From Patescibacteria group bacterium (GTDB lineage Bacteria; Patescibacteriota; Patescibacteriia; Patescibacteriales; JAHJJO01): a DNA stretch of 18,755 bases. Location: positions 1-18,755 of the forward strand of contig JAHJJO010000048.1 in NCBI GenBank assembly GCA_018822835.1, given 5' to 3'. Positions within the stretch are counted from its first letter, which is position 1. Every line of letters begins with the position of its first letter. Position numbers and translations under genes: made by a program. Below are positions 5,869 to 13,022 of the stretch, one piece after another. The notes beneath the pieces are model-generated. The model saw only the letters and a program-made list of their open reading frames with translations. It was not told the origin of the DNA and did no database searches.

Positions 5869-6189
5869 ATGAAAATAGCAATAATAAAAACAGGAGGAAA
5901 ACAATACAAGGTTAAACAAGGCCAAATTATTAAAGTGGAAAAATTAGATGAAAAAATGAATGAAAAAATTAAATTTGACACTTTAATGACAGCAAATACT
6001 GACGGCAAAGAGGTCGATATCGGCAAACCAAGCTTAGGCGAAAAAGTTGAAGGAAAAATAATTGAACAAGGAAGAAATAAAAAAATTAGTGTGGTAAAAT
6101 ATAAAAACAAAACAAGATACAAACGCAATCTTGGCCATAAACAAATGTTTAGTAAAGTAGAAATTACAAACATTTTAGGGATTAGTTAA
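5869..6189 (+). CDS. rplU: Large ribosomal subunit protein bL21
   Basis: A 106-residue protein with the L21 pattern: MKIAIIKTGGKQYKVKQGQ at the N-terminus, a central GEKVEGKIIEQG segment, and a basic C-terminal RNA-binding stretch with KNKTRYKRNLGHKQMFSKVEIT, equivalent to the conserved K-RR-GHRQ-T-V-I block. It binds 23S rRNA in the 50S subunit. In most bacteria rplU is followed by rpmA (L27); here the next gene is an MBL-fold hydrolase and no L27 is present, so the usual operon is broken. The start is the first ATG after the palindrome; there is no Shine-Dalgarno, in contrast with the tiny ORFs just upstream. Length is normal. Confidence 0.95.
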   Translation: MKIAIIKTGGKQYKVKQGQIIKVEKLDEKMNEKIKFDTLMTANTDGKEVDIGKPSLGEKVEGKIIEQGRNKKISVVKYKNKTRYKRNLGHKQMFSKVEITNILGIS

Positions 6190-6260
6190 TTAGGGATTAG
6201 GAATTTATTTAAAATTGATATAAAGAGGCATAATGCTAATCAAATAATTGTGAAAACAAA

Positions 6261-6292
6261 GACTTTATAGACTTTTGACTTTATGGACTTTA
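6261..6292. repeat. Short tandem direct repeat, 16-bp unit
   Basis: Two nearly identical 16-bp units beginning GACTTTAT stand in tandem just upstream of the MBL-fold gene. Simple-sequence duplication; no function claimed. Confidence 0.5.
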
Positions 6293-6305
6293 TAAACTAT
6301 ATTAT

Positions 6306-6959
6306 ATGATAATAACTTGGCATGGGCATTCTTGCTTTAAAATTCAAGACAAAATAGGATCAGACGGAATAGCTATCGTAACAGATCCTTTTGATAAATC
6401 TATTGGATTAAAAGTTCCTAATTTTGAAGCTGACGTTGTAACTGTGAGCCATGATCATCATGACCATAACAATATTAAAACAATAAGAGGCAATCCATTT
6501 GTAATTAACAGCCCCGGAGAATATGGTGTAAAAAATATTATTATTAAAGGCATTGATTCTTTTCATGACAATAAAAATGGCGCTGAACGCGGAAAAAATG
6601 TAATATATAAAATTACATTTGACAATATTACAATTGCCCATCTCGGGGATTTGGGGCATGTTTTAGATGATAAAGAATTAGAAAAGTTAGCAGGATCTGA
6701 CATATTATTAATACCTGTTGGCGAAGTTTATACTTTAGATGTGAGTAAAGCAATTGAAGTTATTTCGCAAATTGAACCAAAAATAGTAATTCCAATGCAC
6801 TATAAAATTTCCGGATTAAAAGTGAATGTCAATAGCGCTGATAAATTTATTAAAGAATTAGGCATCAAACCAACGAATGAAGATAAATTGAAAATTAATA
6901 AAAAAGATCTTCCGCAAGAGGATATGGAGTTGGTTGTTCTTGTGGCGCAAAACGCATAA
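6306..6959 (+). CDS. MBL-fold metal-dependent hydrolase (UlaG/UPF0173-like)
   Basis: A 217-residue metallo-beta-lactamase-fold protein. Metal ligands are visible in order: HGHSCF at residues 6-11, the signature HDHHDH (49-54), AHLGDLGH (111-118, with H112 and D115), and PMHYK with H165. The size, the opening WHGHSCF and the late MHY motif fit the UlaG/YtkL group, whose members include L-ascorbate-6-phosphate lactonase and RNA or phosphodiester hydrolases. The substrate cannot be assigned: no ascorbate-use genes are nearby and CPR bacteria usually lack that pathway. Cytoplasmic, no signal peptide. It follows rplU on the same strand after 116 bp containing the tandem repeat, so it may have its own promoter. 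There is no Shine-Dalgarno before ATG 6306. Confidence 0.88.
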   Translation: MIITWHGHSCFKIQDKIGSDGIAIVTDPFDKSIGLKVPNFEADVVTVSHDHHDHNNIKTIRGNPFVINSPGEYGVKNIIIKGIDSFHDNKNGAERGKNVIYKITFDNITIAHLGDLGHVLDDKELEKLAGSDILLIPVGEVYTLDVSKAIEVISQIEPKIVIPMHYKISGLKVNVNSADKFIKELGIKPTNEDKLKINKKDLPQEDMELVVLVAQNA

Positions 6960-7078
6960 CGTGGAACGCATAACGATATAAATAAATGTAGAATAGAAAA
7001 TTAATGATTGTCAGTGTTGTGGATACGATTTTTGCGATTAGTAAATTTTAAGCGCAGTTTTTTCGGTGTGATATTTAT

Positions 7079-7510
7079 ATGAAAAAAGAAATAAAGAAGA
7101 GTAAAATTAAATCTCATGTTGACTATAAAAAAGTAGAGCAAGGCAAAACGTTGGCAATGTGGTCAGGTGTAATTTTCTTTATGTTTATCATTGTGTTAGT
7201 TTGGGTTATAAATTTACAACATAGTTTTAAGAACATAGAAACATCCAATGAAACCGCCAAACAACTAAATTGGGATGAAGTAATAGATGGTTTTAGTAAA
7301 ACAATGAATCAAATTGAAAAAAAATATAGTGAAGCAAAACAAGCAACAACAACGAATAGTACAAGTAGTCCGGAAAAACAGGGAAATGTTAATGCTACGA
7401 ATACAAGTCAAAATATTATTAATACTTTAGAAAACAATACAGCAACCAGCGCAAAAACCATTAGCGATGACGATGTTTTAATATTAAAAAATAAATTAGA
7501 AAAATTATAA
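7079..7510 (+). CDS. Hypothetical single-pass membrane protein
   Basis: A 143-residue protein with a basic N-terminus (KKEIKKSKIKS), one membrane helix (about residues 27-47) and an exported or periplasmic-side region. After the helix comes a short helical stretch (NWDEVIDGFSKTMNQIEKKYSEAK), then a Thr/Ser/Asn-rich linker (about 87-125), and a charged end (DDDVLILKNKLEKL). No catalytic motif is seen and I do not recognise the family. The 119-bp spacer upstream has the direct repeat CGCATAACG (6952-6974) and no clear promoter. It converges with the GH57 gene; the 97-bp gap between them holds no strong terminator. Confidence 0.7.
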   Translation: MKKEIKKSKIKSHVDYKKVEQGKTLAMWSGVIFFMFIIVLVWVINLQHSFKNIETSNETAKQLNWDEVIDGFSKTMNQIEKKYSEAKQATTTNSTSSPEKQGNVNATNTSQNIINTLENNTATSAKTISDDDVLILKNKLEKL

Positions 7511-7607
7511 GTTGTTGGCAGAATAAAAGAAAGTAAACAATCAACGAGTAAAAAATTTAAAAAAATCAAATTTATAAATTGAGTTTGCTTTTGTTTTATA
7601 TGCAAAG

Positions 7608-8774
7608 TTACTTTTTCCAATAATAAGTCCAGTGTTTATTCCAAATCAGTTGTTTAATTTTAATATATAATTTTTCAGCTTTAATTTTGGTTTGTCTTGT
7701 GGCGCTGTGATCAAGCGTGCGAATTGATCTTATTAATTCATTAGCTCCTCGTTCAATTTCGTCAGGACTCCATGAAATAGAATCAAAAAGACAAAAATCA
7801 TTAGCGCTTGCCCACCAAAAAGTGCAACTGGCAAGCCCGCGAACCAAATGCCATCTTGCCCAAGCATAATTATTATCAGTTTTATATTTTTTAATAGTTT
7901 TGCAAGCTAATTCAGCTAATTCCCATAATTTTAGCTGAATAGCATTTTTTTTATTAAACCATAAAGCATAAGGTTTATTTTGTTTTAATTCTTTTTCAGT
8001 AGACTCCCAATTACACGCGATTAGTTGAACTTTTTGCGTTTTTTTATTAGCAATAAATTCCGAAATTGTTGCGGTTTTGAGATTTTGGCACTTTATTAAT
8101 TTTTCAAATTCTGCAGTAGGATCATTATGCCTTAAGCCATATAATTCACTATCCGTAGCAGTAATAAATATTTTTTCTTTATCTAAAGTTTGCTTTTGAA
8201 TAATTTTGTTTAATGCTTCGGGCACATAGCATTTAGAGGACTCTCTGGACCGAAAAACAATTTTAAGTCCGCTGTTTTGATCTTGATAAATTTTATTAAA
8301 ATCAACTTGATTTAATTTTCCATTATAAGCGATTTCGTCTAAAATTAGCCATTGATAACCTAATTCTTTTATTATTTTAGCTACTTCAGGGCTATAAGCC
8401 ATTTCAGGCATAAAAAATCCTTTTGGTTTAAAATTTTTATACAAATATTTTTTTAATATTGCTTCATTTTCTTTAATTTGTTGAATAATTTCTTGTTTTG
8501 AAATTAATGGCAGTAAAGGATGATAAGCAGCTGTTCCTGTTAATTCAATTTGCTTATTTTTTATTAATTTTTTTATTCGTTTAATTAAATCAAAATATTT
8601 CAATTCTTCCCAACGCAAAAAAAGACATCCTGTAATGTTTAAAGTAAACTTTATTTTAGGATGCTCTTCTAAGGCGCGGATAATGCGCAAATAACTCAAT
8701 TCTGTTGCTTCTTTAATAACATGCCCATCAATACTAGCAGGTTGATATAAATGTAAAAAATTAATCCAAAACAT
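7608..8774 (-). CDS. Glycoside hydrolase family 57 protein (alpha-amylase/4-alpha-glucanotransferase type)
   Basis: A 388-residue protein with GH57 motifs in order: NFLHLYQP (residues 5-12, the HxQP-like motif 1), TLNITG (44-49), ELTGTAAYHPLLPL (77-90), FMPEMAYSPEV (121-131, with the presumed nucleophile Glu124), and ITATDSELYGLRH (203-215, with the presumed acid Asp208). The C-terminal helical region includes ARWHLVRGLASCTFWWAS, typical of the domain following the GH57 barrel. It probably acts on alpha-glucans inside the cell (no signal peptide), either degrading storage polymer or transferring glucan. CPR genomes often carry a GH57 among very few carbohydrate enzymes. It is shorter than classic GH57 amylases, mainly at the C-terminus. 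Divergent from the tRNA pair; no Shine-Dalgarno at the ATG. Confidence 0.87.
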   Translation of the reverse strand: MFWINFLHLYQPASIDGHVIKEATELSYLRIIRALEEHPKIKFTLNITGCLFLRWEELKYFDLIKRIKKLIKNKQIELTGTAAYHPLLPLISKQEIIQQIKENEAILKKYLYKNFKPKGFFMPEMAYSPEVAKIIKELGYQWLILDEIAYNGKLNQVDFNKIYQDQNSGLKIVFRSRESSKCYVPEALNKIIQKQTLDKEKIFITATDSELYGLRHNDPTAEFEKLIKCQNLKTATISEFIANKKTQKVQLIACNWESTEKELKQNKPYALWFNKKNAIQLKLWELAELACKTIKKYKTDNNYAWARWHLVRGLASCTFWWASANDFCLFDSISWSPDEIERGANELIRSIRTLDHSATRQTKIKAEKLYIKIKQLIWNKHWTYYWKK

Positions 8775-8850
8775 GAGTCAATTAACAATTAGCAATTAAA
8801 ATTTATAAATTTATAGTAGTTTATAATATAATAGCTATACGTGTTTTTAA

Positions 8851-8902
8851 TGCTATAATACTATTAACACTTTGTCAAAAACAATTTCATTGAAAATTGA
8901 CA
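8851..8902 (+). promoter_or_regulatory. Candidate promoter elements for the tRNA genes
   Basis: TGC-TATAAT at 8851-8859 is an extended -10 without a good -35. Further down, TTGACA at 8897-8902 is followed 17 bp later by the weak TAATTG. Either could drive tRNA-Arg at 8937. Confidence 0.4.
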
Positions 8903-8936
8903 ATTTCATTGTTAATTGTTAATTGTTAATTGATCC

Positions 8937-9008
8937 GCCCCTATAGTTTAATGGATAAAACAAGGGACTCCTAAGCCCTAGATTCATGTTCGATTCATGA
9001 TGGGGGCA
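8937..9008 (+). tRNA. tRNA-Arg, anticodon CCT
   Basis: The cloverleaf can be folded by eye. The acceptor stem is GCCCCTA (8937-8943) with TGGGGGC (9001-9007) and discriminator A at 9008. The D stem is GTTT/AAAC, the anticodon stem AGGGA/GCCCT with an A-G mismatch at its base, and the loop CTCCTAA with anticodon CCT at 8970-8972. The T arm is TCATG-TTCGATT-CATGA. It decodes AGG. CCA is not encoded (CAA follows). Confidence 0.92.
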
Positions 9009-9097
9009 CAAATTCAATTATCAATTGTCAATTAGCAATTTTCAATTAATTAATTGTTAATTTTAAATTGATAATTGTTAATTGATAATTGAATGTT
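9009..9097. repeat. AATTG-rich simple repeat between the two tRNA genes
   Basis: This spacer is built almost only of CAATTATCAATT / AATTGTTAATTG-type heptamers in both orientations. The same simple sequence recurs at about 8903-8932, 10349-10386, 12443-12484 and, in coding sequence, near 4493-4530. No motif beyond the periodic AT pattern. Confidence 0.6.
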
Positions 9098-9170
9098 GGG
9101 CTCGTAGCTCAGCTGGTAGAGCGCGTGCATGGCATGCATGAGGTCGCAGGTTCAAGCCCTGTCGAGTCCA
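9098..9170 (+). tRNA. tRNA-Ala, anticodon GGC
   Basis: Acceptor GGGCTCG (9098-9104) with CGAGTCC (9163-9169), discriminator A. D arm GCTCAGCTGGTAGAGC is canonical. The anticodon stem is CGTGC/GCATG and the loop ATGGCAT, anticodon GGC at 9131-9133. The T arm is GCAGG-TTCAAGC-CCTGT. It decodes GCC and GCT. CCA is not encoded (CTA follows). Confidence 0.95.
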
Positions 9171-9330
9171 CTATATTGAATTATTATTTATTAATGAGTT
9201 AACGAGTTAACGGGTTTTTTAAAATAATTCGTTAGCGCTTAATAATAATAAATTAATAAAACAAACAGCGAATTCTTTTAATAAAATAGATTTTTAAATA
9301 TGCAACGCGCAAATAATGTAAAAATAAAAT

Positions 9331-10053
9331 ATGTTAAATTTAATAGCAGAGAAAGAATTATTTAAACAAGGTTATAAATTTGTCGCTGGAATTGATGAAG
9401 CAGGACGCGGACCATTGGCAGGGCCTGTTGTAGCTGCTTGCGTTGTTTGTGACGAAAAATTTAAAATAAGCGATAAAATAAAATCTATTAAAGATTCTAA
9501 AAAACTAACTGCTAAAAAAAGAGATGAATTGTTTACAGTAATTCAAGAGGAATTTACCCAGCACCAAAAAAAAGTCTTTGACAAAGTCGGAGGTGCAAAC
9601 AGATCAGTCTTGGTTGGTGGTTTAATGTCATCAACAAGCGACACTTTTGGTGCTGGGTTTACTGAAGTCGGAGTCGGCATTTGCGATCATCAAACAATTG
9701 ACAGAATAAATATTCTTCAAGCATCTTTTTTGGCAATGAAAAAAGCAATTTCTGCGTTAAAACAAAAACCAGATTTTATAATGCTAGACGGCGGATTTAA
9801 AATTCCAAATTGTTCATACGCGCAAAGAAATATTATAAAAGGAGATGCGTTGATTTTTTCAATCGCCACCGCTTCAATTATAGCTAAAGTCACGCGAGAT
9901 CGCATAATGTTAGAAGCGCATAAAATTTACCCGAATTATGGCTTTGATAAACATAAGGGCTATGGCACTAAAATGCATTTAGAACGATTGCGAAAATATG
10001 GTCCATGTCCAATTCATAGAACAAGCTTTAAACCAGTAAAACTAGCTTCTTAG
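9331..10053 (+). CDS. rnhB: Ribonuclease HII with an in-frame 35-residue insertion
   Basis: A 240-residue RNase HII, which nicks RNA in RNA:DNA hybrids and single ribonucleotides in DNA. Motifs: GIDEAGRGPLAGPVVAA (residues 20-36, catalytic D22 and E23 plus the GRG motif), DSKKLTAKKRDELF (55-68), HQTIDRINILQA (120-131), LDGG (D153), KGD (D172), ASIIAKVTRDR (181-191), and FDKHKGYGTKMHLERLRKYGPCPIHRTSF near the end. Residues 76-110 do not belong to the family: canonical enzymes run from the equivalent of IQEEF straight into T-x-VGVGICDH. The extra DNA (9553-9657) has inverted-repeat ends and TTTAC duplicated at each side. All catalytic residues remain, so the enzyme may still be active with a surface loop. 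The C-terminal LAS and stop are in an 8-bp tandem repeat. Confidence 0.93.
   Translation: MLNLIAEKELFKQGYKFVAGIDEAGRGPLAGPVVAACVVCDEKFKISDKIKSIKDSKKLTAKKRDELFTVIQEEFTQHQKKVFDKVGGANRSVLVGGLMSSTSDTFGAGFTEVGVGICDHQTIDRINILQASFLAMKKAISALKQKPDFIMLDGGFKIPNCSYAQRNIIKGDALIFSIATASIIAKVTRDRIMLEAHKIYPNYGFDKHKGYGTKMHLERLRKYGPCPIHRTSFKPVKLAS
9553..9662. repeat. In-frame palindromic insertion inside rnhB (105 bp plus TTTAC duplication)
   Basis: ACCCAGCACCAAAA (9556-9569) is the exact inverse of 9645-9658. The direct repeat TTTAC flanks it at 9553-9557 and 9658-9662, exactly 105 bp apart, so the insertion adds 35 whole codons without a stop. Deleting one TTTAC plus the insert restores EEFTEVGVGI, as expected for RNase HII. 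This resembles the Rickettsia palindromic elements in style; no other copy is in this window. Confidence 0.8.
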
Positions 10054-10106
10054 CTTTTTAGCTTTTTAGCTTCTTAGCTTTTTAGTTTCTTAGCTTTTTA
10101 GTTCCT
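10044..10106. repeat. 8-bp tandem repeat (AGCTTYTT) at the 3' end of rnhB
   Basis: About seven consecutive units of AGCTTTTT or AGCTTCTT begin within the last three codons of rnhB and run through its stop. The unit is not a multiple of three, so copy-number change would alter only the final residues and the UTR. Confidence 0.75.
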
Positions 10107-10205
10107 GTGTAAAAACTAAATAATCTTTTTAAATCATAAAATGTTCAAAAAACATTGTAATTTAATAACTAAACCGTTTTTAACGATAAAGCGATTCAAT
10201 AACGC

Positions 10206-10283
10206 TGTCATTGCGAGCGAAGCGAAGCAATCTCGTCTTTATTGCGACTTAAACGAGATTGCTTCGCTTCGCTCGCAATGACA
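10206..10283. repeat. Palindromic repeat, TGTCATTGCGAGG family, ORF-less copy
   Basis: The arms 10206-10236 and 10253-10283 are perfectly complementary over 31 bp, separated by 16 bp. They begin TGTCATTGCGAGC and end GCAATCTCGT, matching the outer and inner arms of the GIY-YIG element at 875-1336. The rest of the 339-bp spacer after rnhB holds only an outer, weakly complementary region (about 10172-10200 with 10298-10325). Confidence 0.88.
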
Positions 10284-10392
10284 CTATTCTTGTACTGCTT
10301 TGCTGTTGAAAACGATTGTTATTATATTTTTACACCGGAGCTAATTAATTTATAATTGTAAATTGATAATTGTTAATTGAACATTGATTGTT

Positions 10393-10605
10393 ATGAAATA
10401 TACATTAATTATTGATCGGTTTGAAAACAATCAAGCCGTGCTAAAAACTGAAGATAATGCAACTATTATTTGGCCAAAGAATAAATTGCCTCACAATGCT
10501 AAAGAAGGCGCGGTATTAATATTTGATATTAATATTAATACAGAAATTGAAAATAATAAAAAAGAATTGGCAATAAATATTTTGAATGAAATTTTGCATT
10601 GTTAA
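10393..10605 (+). CDS. DUF3006-like small protein
   Basis: From ATG 10393 the product is 70 residues: MKYTLIIDRFENNQAVLKTED, a P-K-x-x-LP segment (WPKNKLPHNAKEGAVL), and a charged helical end. The order IDRFE..AVL..ED, then PK..LP..AKEGDV-like, matches my memory of DUF3006, a small beta-rich domain with unknown function often found beside exported or MBL-fold proteins. A TTG at 10384 gives a three-codon extension but ATG 10393 fits the family start. The stop is 6 bp before the vanW ATG, so the two are very likely co-transcribed. Confidence 0.75.
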   Translation: MKYTLIIDRFENNQAVLKTEDNATIIWPKNKLPHNAKEGAVLIFDININTEIENNKKELAINILNEILHC

Positions 10606-10611
10606 AAAGAT

Positions 10612-12444
10612 ATGTCTTCCAAAAACATCCTAATAAAATATTTACTCATTTTAGCAGGTGTTATTTTGATTGTGATTATTTTATCTTATTTATTGTTTGA
10701 ACAAAAATATCAAAATAAAATTTATCCAGGCATTAGTTTGGGAAATATTGATTTAGGTGATTTAACAAAAATAGAAGCAAAAAATCTGTTAAATCAAAAA
10801 ATTAATCAACTTAATCAAAATGGAATAATTTTTGTGTACAATAAAAATAATACTGCATTAAACGCGCAGAATAATCAATGGCGTATGACATCTGTAATGC
10901 CAATTATTCATTCTTTTGACAATGATTTGGCGTATCAAATTATATTTTTTGATGTTCAACAAGCTGTTGAGTCCGCTTATTCTAACTCTCGCGATAATGA
11001 TTTTTGGTTAAATTTACGCAATAAAATTGAAACATTAATTTACAAAAAGCAAATCAGCATAATGCATACGATAGATGAACAAGAAATAAAAAAAATTCTT
11101 TATGAAAATCATAAAGAATTTGAAATGTTGGCGCAAGACGCTGAATTAACAGCTTCATATTCAAATCAGCATAAAAAAATTGTTTTTAATGTTGAACATG
11201 AAAAATTAGGGCAATTTATAGACTATCCAAAAGCTTTGAAGGAATTCAAAATAAATTTATCAAAATTAAATTTTTCATCCATACAATTGAATGTCAAAAC
11301 AGATTATCCTAAAATTTCTAAAAACGACTGTTTAAATATTGAGTCAAAAGCGCAAAAAATTATATCATCAGCTCCGTTGGTTTTAATGTATAAAGAAAAA
11401 AAATGGAGCATTTCCACTGAACAAATCGCGCAATGGTTGATATTAAAAAAGAATGAAACAAATATTAATGTTGAAATTAATAAAATTGATATAACTAACT
11501 TTTTAGAACAAAAAATTATTCCACAAGTTAATAAAGACCCAATTGACGCGCGTTTTAAAATGAAAGACGGACGAGTAGTTGAATTTCAGGCAAGTCAGGA
11601 TGGATTAGAATTAGATGTGAAAAAGACTTTATATTATATTCAACATGATTTTACAATAAATCAAAAATCAAACATACAGCTCACTGTCAATAAAATAGAA
11701 AGCGATTTTAGTACTGAGAATGTAAATAATATAGGAATAAAAGAAATTATAGGAACCGGTCATTCAAATTTTGCTTGGTCCCCTTCTAATCGGCGGCACA
11801 ATATTAAAACTGGCGCTGACGCGATTCATGGGCTATTAATTAAGCCGGATGAAGAGTTTTCTTTAGTCAAAACATTGGGGGATATCAATGCTGAAGCAGG
11901 ATACTTGCCTGAATTAGTGATTAAAGGCAATAAAACAATTCCAGAGTATGGCGGCGGGTTATGTCAAATTGGAACAACTATATTCCGGTCTGCCATTGGC
12001 TCTGGCCTGCCTATTACAGCGCGCCGAAATCATTCTTATAGAGTTTCCTATTATGAACCGGCCGGTTTTGACGCCACTATCTATTCGCCCCAACCCGATG
12101 TCCGTTTTATTAATGACACAAATAATTTTATTTTAATTCAAGCCCGCATTGATAAAGATGATTTGTATTTTGATTTTTGGGGAATAAAAGACGGCAGAAT
12201 TATAGAAAAAACTGATCCGTTAGTTTATAACATTACAAAGCCGGGCCCAACGAAAATTATAGAAACCACTGACCTGCCTGCTGGCAAAAAAAAATGCACT
12301 GAACGCGCGCATAATGGAGCTGATGCTTATTTTAATTATAAAGTTACATATCCTGACGGAGCAGTAAAAGAAGAAAAATTTTATTCTCATTACATTCCAT
12401 GGCAAGAGGTTTGTTTGGTTGGAGTAGAAGAGAAAAAACAGTAA
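10612..12444 (+). CDS. vanW: VanW family protein with N-terminal membrane anchor
   Basis: A 610-residue protein: one membrane helix (about residues 9-29), then an extended extracytoplasmic region (about 35-385) that looks like two repeated peptidoglycan-binding (PG_binding_4-like) domains. Each has a Y-P-G-I-type or F-Q-A-S-type segment (YPGISLGNIDLGDLTKIEA near residue 37; FKMKDGRVVEFQASQDGLELD near 315). The VanW domain is at about 395-530 with FSLVKTLGDI, AGYLPELVIKG, EYGGGLCQIGTTIFRSA, RRNHSYRVSYYEPAGFDATIYSP and DVRFIND. The C-terminal part is a beta-like tail with two cysteines. VanW proteins occur with cell-wall genes and vancomycin-resistance clusters, but their reaction is not established. 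It starts 6 bp after the DUF3006-like gene; no Shine-Dalgarno. Confidence 0.9.
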   Translation: MSSKNILIKYLLILAGVILIVIILSYLLFEQKYQNKIYPGISLGNIDLGDLTKIEAKNLLNQKINQLNQNGIIFVYNKNNTALNAQNNQWRMTSVMPIIHSFDNDLAYQIIFFDVQQAVESAYSNSRDNDFWLNLRNKIETLIYKKQISIMHTIDEQEIKKILYENHKEFEMLAQDAELTASYSNQHKKIVFNVEHEKLGQFIDYPKALKEFKINLSKLNFSSIQLNVKTDYPKISKNDCLNIESKAQKIISSAPLVLMYKEKKWSISTEQIAQWLILKKNETNINVEINKIDITNFLEQKIIPQVNKDPIDARFKMKDGRVVEFQASQDGLELDVKKTLYYIQHDFTINQKSNIQLTVNKIESDFSTENVNNIGIKEIIGTGHSNFAWSPSNRRHNIKTGADAIHGLLIKPDEEFSLVKTLGDINAEAGYLPELVIKGNKTIPEYGGGLCQIGTTIFRSAIGSGLPITARRNHSYRVSYYEPAGFDATIYSPQPDVRFINDTNNFILIQARIDKDDLYFDFWGIKDGRIIEKTDPLVYNITKPGPTKIIETTDLPAGKKKCTERAHNGADAYFNYKVTYPDGAVKEEKFYSHYIPWQEVCLVGVEEKKQ

Positions 12445-12512
12445 TTTTCAATTATCAATTTTTAATTTTCAAACAATTTTCAATGATTTAATTTCCGTGA
12501 ATTCGAAACGTT

Positions 12513-12650
12513 CAAAAACGCTGTCATTGCGAGGAGGAGTTCGCCGAAGGCGAACGACGACGAAGCAATCTCGTCGTTTTATCCACGAGATTGCTTCGTC
12601 GCTACATTCCGCTTCGCTACATTCCACTCCTCGCAATGACAACGTTTTTG
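12513..12650. repeat. Palindromic repeat, TGTCATTGCGAGG family, large ORF-less copy
   Basis: The terminal arms 12513-12536 and 12627-12650 (CAAAAACG-x-TGTCATTGCGAGGAG) match with one difference. An inner pair, CGACGAAGCAATCTCGT with ACGAGATTGCTTCGTCG, is also perfect. Nested hairpin GTTCGCC/GGCGAAC sits on the left arm. The outer TGTCATTGCGAGGAG is identical to the GIY-YIG element's terminus. Confidence 0.85.
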
Positions 12651-12675
12651 GATGTTTTGTAACTCAAAGGTATAT

Positions 12676-12721
12676 AAAAAAAATAAGACGGAACAACAAC
12701 TTGCTGTTGTCGCTCCGCCTT
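12676..12721 (-). terminator. Intrinsic terminator on the minus strand
   Basis: On the minus strand the stem from 12721 to 12685 has 16 pairs around a 5-nt loop, followed by A and eight Ts (12676-12684). Three pairs are G-U on the minus strand and would be A-C mismatches on the plus strand, so the structure is built for a minus-strand RNA. Confidence 0.85.
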
Positions 12722-12915
12722 AATATTTTCAATCCAATTAATCTCAATCCTCTTCGTTATTTATTCGTAACAATTCGTGTTTGTGAAAGCCCAACTTAAG
12801 CGGGCAGGCGAAAAAAGATTTTTCAGGGGTTTCCAAGCGTGAGCCAAAAAATCCTAAAAAAAATTTCCCCATGCTTGTGTGCCTGTCCCACCTAAATTGA
12901 CCTTAACAGATTAAC
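12676..12915 (-). ncRNA. Candidate structured small RNA A (unassigned)
   Basis: No protein gene fits here, but on the minus strand there is a consensus promoter (12921-12948), about 240 nt of sequence and the intrinsic terminator at 12676-12721. Internal pairing on the minus strand: the 5' end TTAATC...TCAAT pairs with ATTGA-GATTAA about 150 nt later (closing stem). GGGACAGGC pairs with GCCTGCCC. GATTTTT pairs with AAAAATC. CAAGC and GGGG in turn match GCTTG and CCCC in an order that would make a pseudoknot. A hairpin GCCC/GGGC follows. I looked for the signature sequences of RNase P RNA, SRP RNA, tmRNA and 6S RNA and did not find them convincingly; a divergent 6S RNA cannot be excluded. The transcript is inference from signals; its function is unknown. 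Confidence 0.6.
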
Positions 12916-12920
12916 CGATT

Positions 12921-12948
12921 ACTATAGCATAAAGAAAATATTTGTCAA
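12921..12948 (-). promoter_or_regulatory. Sigma70-type promoter with extended -10 for small RNA A
   Basis: On the minus strand, TTGACA (12943-12948), a 16-bp spacer ending in TGC, and TATAGT (12921-12926). The predicted start is a G near 12914-12916. Confidence 0.75.
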
Positions 12949-12967
12949 GAGCATCTAAAAGAATTTT

Positions 12968-13003
12968 CATCCCTCTCCAGTTTTAATAAACTGGGGAGGG
13001 ATG
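12968..13003. repeat. Palindrome just upstream of comF
   Basis: CATCCCTCTCCAGTTT (12968-12983) pairs with 12988-13003 with one mismatch. A similar CCTCCTCAGTTTT/AAAACTGAGGAGG hairpin follows trxA at 17783-17818; both may belong to one loose family. Here it would form a hairpin at the comF 5' end. Confidence 0.65.
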
Positions 13004-13022
13004 AAAATTGAAAATTGTTTTT

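Noticed and set aside
12497..12799. Open frame of about 100 codons on the plus strand after vanW
   Set aside because: It runs through both arms of the palindromic repeat at 12513-12650 and the terminator region; composition is Arg/Ser/Thr-rich as expected of translated repeat, with no recognisable domain.
12676..12915. tmRNA, RNase P RNA or SRP RNA
   Set aside because: No tRNA-like ends with a GGTTCGA-type T arm, no GAGGAAAGTCC-type or SRP tetraloop (GGTCAGG..GGAAGCAG) sequences were found in either candidate RNA.
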